From NCBI RefSeq assembly GCF_000801105.2, contig NC_079519.1, positions 14,585,828-14,649,827 on the forward strand: a stretch of DNA of 64,000 nt, read 5' to 3'. This DNA is from Raphanus sativus. Its lineage: Eukaryota > Streptophyta > Magnoliopsida > Brassicales > Brassicaceae. The notes beneath the pieces are model-generated. The model was given only the letters and a program-made list of their open reading frames with translations. It ran no database searches and had not been told where the DNA came from. Numbering within the stretch: position 1 is the stretch's first letter; each line of letters starts with the position of its first letter. A program made the translations under genes and the position numbers. Positions 55,796 to 64,000 of this stretch are shown here, one piece after another.

Positions 55796-57225
55796 CAATT
55801 ACAGATCCAGGAGGGTCGCGAAATGCAACAAAATATTCGAGGTCCTCCCAAGAACCTCACCGAAAAAGTTTGCATCGACGACTCAAATCCTGAAAGACAG
55901 GTGAGCATCGGATCTGAGCTACCTCTTGAGACAAAAAGGAGCTCATCGACTTCCTGAAAAGCAATGTTAAAACCTTTGCATGGTCTACCAATGACATGAA
56001 AGGTATAGATCCGAACGTCACCACCCATAAACTGAAGGTAGACCCCACTTTCAAACCGATCAAACAAAAGCGTCGCAAGCTAGGCCTAGAAAAGGCACAA
56101 GCTGTTAACGACGAGGTCGACCGACTTACGAAAGCTGGGTCCATTCGAGAGGTACATTACCCCGACTGGTTAGCTAATCCAGTAGTAGTAAAAAAGAAGA
56201 ACGGGAAATGGAGAATCTGCGTAGATTTCACCGACCTAAATAAAGCTTTTCCCAAAGACAGCTTCCCGTTACCTCACATCGACCGCCTGGTTGAAGCAAC
56301 AGCTGGCCATCGACTCCTATCCTTCATGGATGCCTTCTCAGGATACAACCAAATCATGATGGATCCTGAGGATCAGGAAAAAACAGCGTTCATAACCGAA
56401 CGAGGAACCTATTGTTACAAGGTTATGCCATTCGGGTTAAAGAACGCAGGAGCTACCTATCAAAGGCTAGTAAACAAGATGTTTGCTGGGCAACTCGGAA
56501 AAACCATGGAGGTCTATATTGACGATATGCTAGTCAAATCCTCAGCTGGAGAAGACCATATCTCCCACTTAAGGGAATGCTTCGATATCATTAACAAGTA
56601 CGATATGAAGCTCAATCCCACTAAATGTACCTTCGGAGTACCTTCAGGCGAATTCCTAGGCTACCTCGTAACCGAAAGAGGAATCGAAGCCAACCCGAAA
56701 CAGATAGCTACCTTTCTGGAAATGCCGTCACCTAAGACAACCAGAGAGGTACAAAGGTTGACTGGACGAATCGCAGCATTAAATCGATTCATATCCAGGT
56801 CCACCGATAAGTGCCTCCCATTCTACAAACTTCTAAAAAATAATAAGAAGTTCTTATGGGACGAGAAGTGCGAGGAAGCCTTCAAGCAATTGAAAGCTTA
56901 CCTCTCCGAACCTCCCATCTTGGCCAAACCAGTAATGGGAGAACCACTATATATGTACCTCGCTGTGTCAACCGCTGCAGTTAGTGGTGTGCTGGTACGA
57001 GAAGAGCAAAACGAGCAACGACCTGTCTATTATACCAGCAAGAGTCTGATAGACCCCGAAACTAGATACCCTACTATGGAAAAACTAGCTCTAGCTGTCG
57101 TAACAGCTGCCAGAAAATTGCGACCTTATTTCCAATCGCACTCAATCGTCGTAATGACTTCACAACCATTGCGAACAATTTTGCACAGCCCTAGCCAATC
57201 AGGACGATTAGCTAAATGGCAATAG
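55796..57225 (+). pseudogene. Tat F reverse transcriptase and RNase H
   Basis: 55796-55995 is a broken linker. From 55996 about 409 codons are open: KAGSIREVHYPDWLANPVVV, NGKWRICVDFTDLNKAFPKD, LLSFMDAFSGYNQIMMDPED, KVMPFGLKNAGATYQRLVNK, catalytic YIDD at 56515-56526, FGVPSGEFLGYLVTERGIEA, then the connection (KCLPFYKLLKNNKKFLWDEK) and RNase H (MYLAVSTAAVSGVLVREEQN). This is the best preserved polymerase in the window. It ends with a one-base deletion at KWQ-stop. Confidence 0.92.
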
Positions 57226-58101
57226 AACTCAGTGAATACGATATCGAGTATAGACCTCGAGCAGCAGCAAAAGCTCAGGTCCTTGCCGATTTCATAATCG
57301 AGCTAGCTTCCGAACAACTAGACTTGGAAACGGAAGCTCCGAGGTGGAGTCTGTAGGTTGACGGAGCCTCGTCAAGACAAGGTTCCGGCATCGGCCTAAG
57401 GCTGACCTTCTCAGCTGGAGAAACCATCGAACAATCCTACAGGCTCGGATTCAGCTCTTCTAACAACGAGGCTGAATACGAAACATTAATTGCAGGATTA
57501 AAACTCGCCCTAAGCCTCGGAATTCGAGAGCTGAACGCTTATAGTGATTAACAGCTAGTAGGTAGCCAATTCCACGACGAGTATGAAACAAGGAACGAAA
57601 GAATGGGGGCATACCTCGAAGTTGTCCGGAACCTCACTGAGCAGTTCAACAGATTTGAACTAACGAGGATCCCACAAGGAGAGAACTCCTCAGCAGACGC
57701 GCTGGCTGCTCTAGCGTCAACATCAGACCCCCTCGTAAAACGGATCATACCCGTAGAGGGAATCGAAAAACCAAGTATCGACATAGCTACCAAAGCTGAG
57801 ATCGATAGCAAGCCGAAAGAGCAAACGGAAGGTAGCTACCCCCAGACGGTAGCAACCCAAGTTCTCACAACGTACAGGTTCCCAAAAACCAGAATTCGTA
57901 GCTTTAAAAAGCATACCTCCGGAGGCAAGATCCAGACTTCGGATTCACCTGTCTGCGCAGCTAGGACCAGGAGTCGCTCTGCTTTTGAAAGCGCATCCGA
58001 AGAAACGACCCAAACTCCGGAGAACAACACCAGAACTGGAGATATTCCTCAGAATTCAGACTCCTTCGAGCCTAATCCGACCAATATCTCCGGGGGCAAT
58101 A
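57226..58101 (+). pseudogene. Tat F archaeal-type RNase H and linker
   Basis: IELSEYDIEYRPRAAAKAQV finishes the first RNase H. The second domain reads VDGASSRQGSGIGLRLTFSA, NNEAEYETLIAGLKLALSLG, LNAYSD, LVGSQFHDEYETRNERMGAY and FELTRIPQGENSSADALAAL, the archaeal-type RNase H typical of Tat elements. TAG before VDGAS and TAA after AYSD break it. A Ser/Thr-rich linker follows. Confidence 0.87.
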
Positions 58102-58173
58102 TGATATCAGGTCACGACACTCAGGGACCTGAACAAGACACATCAGGTCACGACACTCAGGGACCTGAACAAG
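58102..58173 (+). repeat. 36-bp direct duplication in the F linker
   Basis: Two copies encoding SGHDTQGPEQDT/P before the integrase. The equivalent linker of D has a different duplication. Confidence 0.75.
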
Positions 58174-58189
58174 ACCCGCCCTCATCTCT

Positions 58190-59475
58190 TCATGACAAAA
58201 TCATTGGGAGAGAGGATTGGAGAATACCAATCATGCAGTACATCTTGGAGGGTAAGATTCCCCCCAATAAGTGGGAGGCCCGAAAACTCAAAGCATTAAG
58301 CGCAAGATACTGCATAATCGAGTCAGCCCTCCATAAACGAAGCATTTCCGGACCTGACCTAAAATGCGCCCATGGCCTCGATGCTATCAATCTTATAAAA
58401 GAAATGCACGACGGCTCCTGTGGAAACCATTCTGGAGGCAGAGCTCTAGCTATCTGAATCAAAAGACAGGGCTATTTTCTGGCCCACCATTATCGCTGAC
58501 TGCGAGGTTTACTCCTCTTCATGTGATAAATGCCAAAGGCATGCACTGATTATAAATCAGCCTGCGGAAAAACTATCCTCAATATCCGCTCCGTACCCGT
58601 TCATGAGGTGGTCCATCGACATCGTAGGACCACTCATAACATCAGGAAGGGGAAGGCAGAAGCTACGCTTCCTCTTGGTCTTGACAGACTACTTCACGAA
58701 GTGGATAGAGGCTGAAGCTTTCCAACAGATAACTAGATTTGAAGTCGAAGGATTTGTGTGGAAAGACATTGTCTGCCGCCACGGCGTCCCATATGAGATC
58801 GTAACCGACAATGGAGGACAGTTCATTTCTCGCGACTTCAAAGCATTTTGCGACAAGTGGAATATCCGCCTTACCTTCTCAACACCTTGACGACCTCAAG
58901 GTAACGGTCAGGCGGAGGCTGCTAATAAGTCAATATTAGCAAACCTCAAGAAACGCCTCGGGACCAACAAGAAAACCTGGTCTGAAAAGATACCTGAAGT
59001 ACTTTGGACATGTCGAACCACCCCGAGAAAGGCTACAGAGGAAACCCCTTTCTCTTTAGCCTACGGAATGGAAGCTGTCGTTCCGGCGGAAACCTCCACT
59101 GGGAGCCTCCGTCGAGAGCTCTGTACGTCTGATCCCGAAGCTAACGACCAGCTCTTATCAGACAGCCTCGATTTAATCGAGGAACGACGAGACCGAGCTT
59201 TGCTTCGGATTCAAAACTATCAGCAGGCGATGGCTCGACATTATAATTCCAAAGTCAGGCCTCGACAATTTGTTGTAGGTGACCTGGTACTTAGGAAAGT
59301 TTTCGAAGGAACCAAGGAACCAGATGCTGGGAAGTTAGGAACCAATTGGGAAGGTCCTTACCGGGTTTTATCCACGTGGTACGACCTGGCGTCTATAAGC
59401 TCCTGAAGGTGCAAACCGGAGTACCTGAAATCAGATCGTGGAATGCCACAGATCTGAAGAAATACTATCATTAGG
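58190..59475 (+). pseudogene. Tat F integrase
   Basis: The zinc-binding region has [20 protein letters not shown] and [17 protein letters not shown] (His pair). A frame break at 58457 follows, then the core from about 58603: [11 protein letters not shown] (first Asp), [37 protein letters not shown] (second Asp), TGA after [25 protein letters not shown] (Glu). The C-terminal domain is at 59068-59406 ([30 protein letters not shown]), with a late frameshift. The catalytic triad is present. Confidence 0.87.
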
Positions 59476-60585
59476 TACTTAAATTCCTCGAATTACGTTA
59501 GGCTTGACCCCTTGACTGGGTACGTAGGCAATTGTGTTATGAGTGCAACCCCAATCTCATTTTAACACTCTTTCCACCATGGCAAAAGGGGGCATATGTT
59601 TGAGAACATATAGCCCAAACAGCGATTGTATGATTATTGTGATACCATGTATCCTATTATCAATAAAGCAATTATCTTCGATACCTTGACTTTCGAACAA
59701 ATTCAGGTCTCAATGAACCTGAACCTAAGGTCTTAAAACCCTTTGAATTAATTCAGGTCTCCGTGAACCTGAACCTAAGGTCTTAAAACCCTTCGAACAA
59801 ATTCAGGTCTCCGCCAACCTGAACCTAAGGTCTTAAAATGCTCAGTAATCTCGAAGGTCTTAAAATCCTTCCAACAAACTCAGGTCTCCACGAACCTGGA
59901 CCTAAGGTCTTAAAATCCTTAATAACCTCGAACGTCTTAAAATCCTTCAGGCGAAATCAAACTTCGACAAACCTAAATCTAAGGTCTTAAAAATCCTTAG
60001 AAACCACAAAGGTCTTAAAATCCTTATCAAATCCCAAAAGGTCTTAAAATCCTTATCAAATCTCAAAAGGTCTTAAAATCCTTATCAAATCTCAAAAGGT
60101 CTTAAAATCCTAAGCAAACTTCAATGGGTCTTAAAATCCCACAAACGAATTCAGGTTCCCATGAACCCCCTCCTAAGGTCTTCAGAGTAGCTCAGGTTCC
60201 TGAAAACCCGGAGCTAATCTCAATGTTTCAGGAACTCCTTCTAAGGATCCTCGTAATCGAATATACTCAAAATCTTTGAGACCTGATAAGTCATTGGACA
60301 TTGTATCTAATAATCACGATACATGTCCTAACCGAAACTACCACTTGACAAAAGTCAATCTCATCCAAGAAACGATCAAACCAAGTCAAATGACTTAATA
60401 CGAAAAACAAAACCGAAATTTGAATAAAAGGGTTTAAAAGCCTCCCCAGGCTAACGAGGGTTCAGAAGACCCTAAAACAAGTCAAGGTTTAAAAGTCTCC
60501 TCAGGCTATAAGTCTGAAACGTAAACAAAGCCCATTGGACAGAAGTCATGAAAGCAACATTACAATTCAAAAAGAGCCGCAGCTC
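59476..60585 (+). repeat. F convergent zone: palindromic repeats
   Basis: After pol comes the block GGCTTGACCCCTTGACTGGG, then an internal polypurine-like CAAAAGGGGGCATATG at 59583-59598. From 59690 there are units with AAGGTCTTAAAATCCTT cores of 28-60 bp, then sequence complementary to the antisense-gene tail. No gene on either strand. Confidence 0.82.
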
Positions 60586-60987
60586 TTAGACATCATTATC
60601 ACGGGAGCTCATCCCGACATCCTTGTCTCCCTCAACTGGTTCACTTTCTTTGGCTGGATCTCCCTCATCTGCCTCCTTGTCATCACCCATCTGGGACGTC
60701 TCGAGTGGAGCTGAATCAGGGCCCACCAAACCTAAGTTAGAACCATACTCTCCGGAAAAGGATAGATTAAACATGTTAACCTCGAAAGTACCTAAACTCT
60801 CTGAGAATTGAGGAATGGGAAGCTTGCTAACCGATAAGTCGGATACTTGCGCCTTTTCATACGCAGCAGTCGCCTCTGGCATCAAAGCCATCAAACGATT
60901 ATACTCATCTTCAGCACTCTGGATTTCATTCTCCAGCATATCCTTCATAAGGAGAAAGTGGAGAGAGAAGCAGTTAATACCTGCAAC
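60586..60987 (-). pseudogene. Tat F antisense extra gene, last exon only
   Basis: On the minus strand KDMLENEIQSAEDEYNRLMA, LMPEATAAYEKAQVSDLSVS, FEVNMFNLSFSGEYGSNLGL and an acidic end (PVEGDKDVGMSSRDNDV). It matches the last exon of the D antisense gene. All upstream exons, the leader and the polypurine tract are missing, because the 3' LTR begins right beside it. The open frame runs on into the LTR but that part is not gene sequence. Confidence 0.8.
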
Positions 60988-61591
60988 TATTGGGCCCAAA
61001 TATGACCCTCTAGCTAGTAATAAACAACAAGAAATGATAACGGGCCGCAACATGCCCATCATGGATTAAATCCTCAGAAGCAGCTAAGACTGAGCCGGAG
61101 GCTGTGAGCTGAAGATGTTCATTAGAGAGGTCGAGGAAAAGAGGCAGCTCGTGGACAAATAAATAGGCACAAGACCCGGTCAAAGAGGTAGCTCGTGGAC
61201 AAATAAATAGGCGCAGGACCCGGTCAAAGAGGTAGCTCGTGGACAAATAAATAGGCGCAAGACCCGGTCAAAGGGGAGCTGTTACAAATCCCTCAAATCA
61301 CGGAGGAGATCTCGGGAACCAGTTGGTAGCGACCAAAGGGGGCCTGAGGCTATTTAAAGAAGACATCAAACAATAATCAAAGGATCCGCATTCTCTACGA
61401 TTCATACACATTAGCTCTTAAACACTATTATCTCTTTGTAATCTCAAAAACATTCCTTGTAAACAATTCTTATCAAGAATCAATAAAATCATCTTTCATC
61501 CTATAAAGTTCTTACGGGATTCAGCCCACGATATCTTCTCATTTTAATCTTAACCTGACCTAAAATCAGGAGGTGAGTTTAGTCCCTCACA
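60988..61591 (+). repeat. 3' LTR of F
   Basis: 604 bp. The first TG has become TA; it ends CCCTCACA. TATTTAAA at 61351-61358, and the 44-bp triple repeat at about 61139-61278. Confidence 0.92.
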
Positions 61592-61596
61592 ATGGG
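61592..61596. repeat. Target site duplication of F, right
   Basis: ATGGG, identical to 52387-52391; also the start codon of G gag. Confidence 0.9.
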
Positions 61597-63262
61597 ATCG
61601 ACTAACGACGGTTCCACTTAAGGCGAAGAGCAGGATGCTCGCGAGCCGACTCCAACCCCGACACCGGCGACTCCCTTGCCGGCGCTACCACCAGCATCCA
61701 TCGATACCATCATGGCGCGTCTAGCTCAACAGGACGCCGCCCAAAAAGCAGTAACCGACCAGCTCACCGCTCTCGCTGCTCTCATCGCCACCCTCGCTGC
61801 AAACGCCGACGCTTCAACGGCAGCATACCGGCGACACCTTTTCGCCACCGAGAGGACGACCGGCGCCGTGCCTACTCAAGATGAAGCTCCCAACACCGAC
61901 GACCGCACCCCGGAACAAACCCCCGGCGTCTCCGACTTGCAAACCATCAACGAGCTCGCGGCGCTCAAGCAGTCCATCCTCGACATCATCTCGCAGATCC
62001 ACCACGTGACGACATCTGCTCCGCAGATCGAGCGCGTCCTTGCCGAGTCTCTCCGTACCCCTTTTTCTGAGAAGATAACTAGGGTTAGGCTCCGGAAGAT
62101 GGACAAACTCCGTTTGCGGACTTTCGACGGACTCTCTGACCCGACGGTCCACGTCACGTCGTTCAACATCGCTTTGCGCCGTGCAAACCTCTCCGACAAA
62201 GAGAAAGACGCCGGCTTTTGCCAGCTCTTTGTCGAAACCCTGGAAGGAACGGCTTTGGCTTGGTTCACCGGCCTCAAAGAAAACTCTGTCAACAGCTTCC
62301 ACGATCTCTCCACCGCCTTCCTAAAGAACTATATCATGTTCACCCGCGAGGAAGCGACTGCTTCCGATCTGTGGAACCTCACCCAGGCCAACGGTCAAAG
62401 CCTCCGCGACTTCATGGAAAAATTCAAGCCTGTCGTCTCAAAAATCGACATCCCCGACCAGATCGCCGTCGAATCTTTGAAAAACACCCTTCATCTCAAG
62501 TCCACGTTTCGAGCCGATCTCTACCGACACCTGACGCGATCCCTCGCGGATGCCATAGCACGTTCCCATAACTTCATAAAAATGGAGGAGGACACGAAGG
62601 CGATTATCGGACGACATAATGCTACGAAAGACGCAGCAGCAAAGCAGAACTCGGCCAAGACGAGTGACAACCGTCAGGAGCCGAGGCAGCATTCATCCGG
62701 CAACCAGAAGCGTAACTTCGCATACGCCGTCACCGAGGAAGAGGACCCCGCATCTGCCGCCGTAGTTCGGGAAAAGGGTTGGAACGTCTATGACCGCCTG
62801 GCTTCCGAGAACGATCCGAAGAGCCAAACGCCTTCCGAGTCTTCAGGTCCTGGAGCTCCCCCTTCCCGCAAATACTGCGCCTATCACAAAGTCGATACTC
62901 ACAATACGAATGAGTGCAACGTCCTCTACAAACAATTCTTATCGTCTGTGGCCAGCGACAAGCTAGAGATCGAGCCACCCCCCAAACCAAAGCCCAAGAA
63001 CGGCAAGAGCTGGAGCAAAAACAAAGAAAAGAAGTCTCAAAAATCCAAAGAGAAACAAACTCAAGCCAACGCAGAAGAAGATGACGCTCAGGACAAGGAC
63101 GACTCATCGGCTGAAGAAGATCAGCCGAGAAACCGTCGACGAGTAGAAGTCATCCTCTCCAGAATGAGCGACTCTTCAGACAATGAGCAGACCGAGCAAA
63201 CTCCTCCCCGAGTAAACGCTACCAACGCAGAAGGGACCGACCTTCGGGCCTTGCTGAAATGA
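61592..63262 (+). CDS. Gypsy G gag
   Basis: ATG at 61592, with one TAA at 61619, then about 540 codons open to TGA at 63260. A Pro/Thr- and Ala-rich N-terminus (LTALAALIATLAANADASTA) leads to the retrotransposon gag domain: KLRLRTFDGLSDPTVHVTSF, GTALAWFTGLKENSVNSFHD, LWNLTQANGQSLRDFMEKFK. A zinc knuckle CAYHKVDTHNTNEC (C-x2-H-x4-H-x4-C) and a Lys/Glu-rich C-terminus follow. GC content is clearly higher than in neighbours. It would form the particle protein. F is inserted exactly at its start codon, so the gene is separated from its own promoter. Confidence 0.88.
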
Positions 63263-64000
63263 AAAGCCGCAGCTGCAGCGATTCTCCCATCGACCAAAGC
63301 TCCGCAATTCAGCACCACCGATAGCGCATCCAAATCCCGGCGGGTCGACCCAGATCACCCCTTCCAAGTCTTCGACCTACGCGATAGCCTCAACCCTAAG
63401 GCCGACGACCTGAGAATAAAGCTCAACCGTTCCAAACATTCTGACTTGCGTCGCCATTTGGAAAAAGCAAACGAGCGCCATCCCAATGCCACCTCTGACG
63501 ACGCCAGAAATACTGATCTCAGGGAGCAAATCGAATCTCGGCGCTGAAGTCGCTTCCCCCGGATTAGCGTGATCATGGGTGGGTCTCCTCCCTGCGGCGA
63601 TTCAGTCAGAGCAGTCAAAGATTACAGGCGACAAGCTGTCACCTCCAAACGATGGCCCTCGTCAATTGAAGACGACCATCAGATAACATTTTCCAACGCC
63701 GATACACGGGGCATCCATATGCCTAACAACGACCCGCTCCTCGTGGATATCGGGATCGGAGAGTGCCAAGTCACCAAGGTCTTGATCGACACCGGGAGCT
63801 CGGTCGATCTTATCTTCCGCCACACGTTGGATAAAATGGGCGTTGACCTAAAAAACATGAAACCATCCTCTCGAACCCTCACTGGATTTAACGGAGCTTC
63901 AGAGCAGATGCTCGGTACTATCCGCCTCCACGTCCACGCTGGAGACGTCGTTCGGACGGTGAAGTTCTCCGTTATACAAGCCAAAGCACCGTACAACGCG
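63263..64000 (+). pseudogene. Gypsy G protease region, partial
   Basis: Continues the gag frame past TGA at 63260 and another TGA near 63544. FPRISVIMGGSPPCGDSVRA precedes the protease; VTKVLIDTGSSVDLIFRHTL has the active-site DTG at 63788-63796, and TLTGFNGASEQMLGTIRLHV follows. Cut by the window end. Confidence 0.85.

Larger units (their letters stand above)
52392..61591 (+). mobile_element. Element F: Tat-type retrotransposon with antisense-gene remnant
   Basis: Bounded by 604-bp LTRs and an ATGGG target duplication. Order: LTR, primer site, minisatellite, gag, protease, reverse transcriptase-RNase H, archaeal-type RNase H, integrase, repeat zone, last exon of the antisense gene (minus strand), LTR. 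I count about 9 substitutions and 2 indels between LTRs (about 1.5%). No clear polypurine tract precedes the 3' LTR. Confidence 0.92.
51861..64000 (+). mobile_element. Element G: Gypsy retrotransposon, 5' part, interrupted by F
   Basis: 5' LTR (left edge unclear), primer site, then after F (52392-61591) gag and protease, running off the window. The gag zinc knuckle (C-x2-H-x4-H-x4-C) and the protease context resemble Tat-lineage elements, but no pol is visible to prove it. Confidence 0.8.

Noticed and set aside
61814..62302. Long minus-strand open frames over G gag (also 61876-62313 and 62730-63107)
   Set aside because: They mirror a GC-rich gag gene in other frames, with no domain of their own.

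Overview
This is plant nuclear DNA made almost entirely of nested long-terminal-repeat (LTR) retrotransposons. Non-coding sequence is AT-rich, introns are GT-AG, and LTR promoters carry TATAAA boxes. The Athila-type elements use a tRNA-Asp primer site and their proteins are saturated with Ser-Ile-Asp / Ile-Asp-Arg runs. That style is common in Brassica and Raphanus hypothetical proteins, so a Brassica genome is my inference. I see no ordinary host gene.

Two Ty3/Gypsy lineages dominate. Athila-type: A (1-3606, minus, partial), B (13841-45327, plus) and C (20329-41449, minus). Tat-type, with a second (archaeal-type) RNase H and an extra gene antisense to pol: E0 (3607-5720, plus, partial), E1 (5721-13840, minus, partial), D (26277-38033, minus, complete), E2 (45457 to about 46888, minus, partial), F (52392-61591, plus, complete). 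G (51861-64000, plus) is another Gypsy element, probably Tat-like, running off the window.

Layout. A sits beside E0. E1 is inserted in the E0 LTR. B is inserted in the E1 integrase gene. C is inserted in B with target duplication CCTAA. D is inserted in C with target duplication GTAGT. By hand count the LTR divergence falls in the same order: B about 3.5%, C about 2.4%, D about 0.9%. E2 follows B and is cut by a possible CACTA transposon end near 46888. An AT-rich low-coding block fills 47641-50590. A chimera of Tat gag and Athila A sequence lies at 50639-51860. F is inserted in G with target duplication ATGGG, which contains the G gag start codon.

Genes and cooperation. The Tat elements have gag, protease, reverse transcriptase with RNase H, archaeal-type RNase H and integrase on one strand. 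A multi-exon gene with its own leader lies on the other strand, next to the 3' LTR. The two transcription units converge on a zone of short palindromic repeats. Athila B has gag-pro-pol plus a downstream env-position ORF. Athila C keeps gag and protease but has no reverse transcriptase or integrase, and carries its own Ser-Ile-Asp-rich reading frames. Nearly every coding region has stops or frameshifts. A 100-base gap at 30505-30604 sits inside a duplicated stretch and looks like an assembly artefact.
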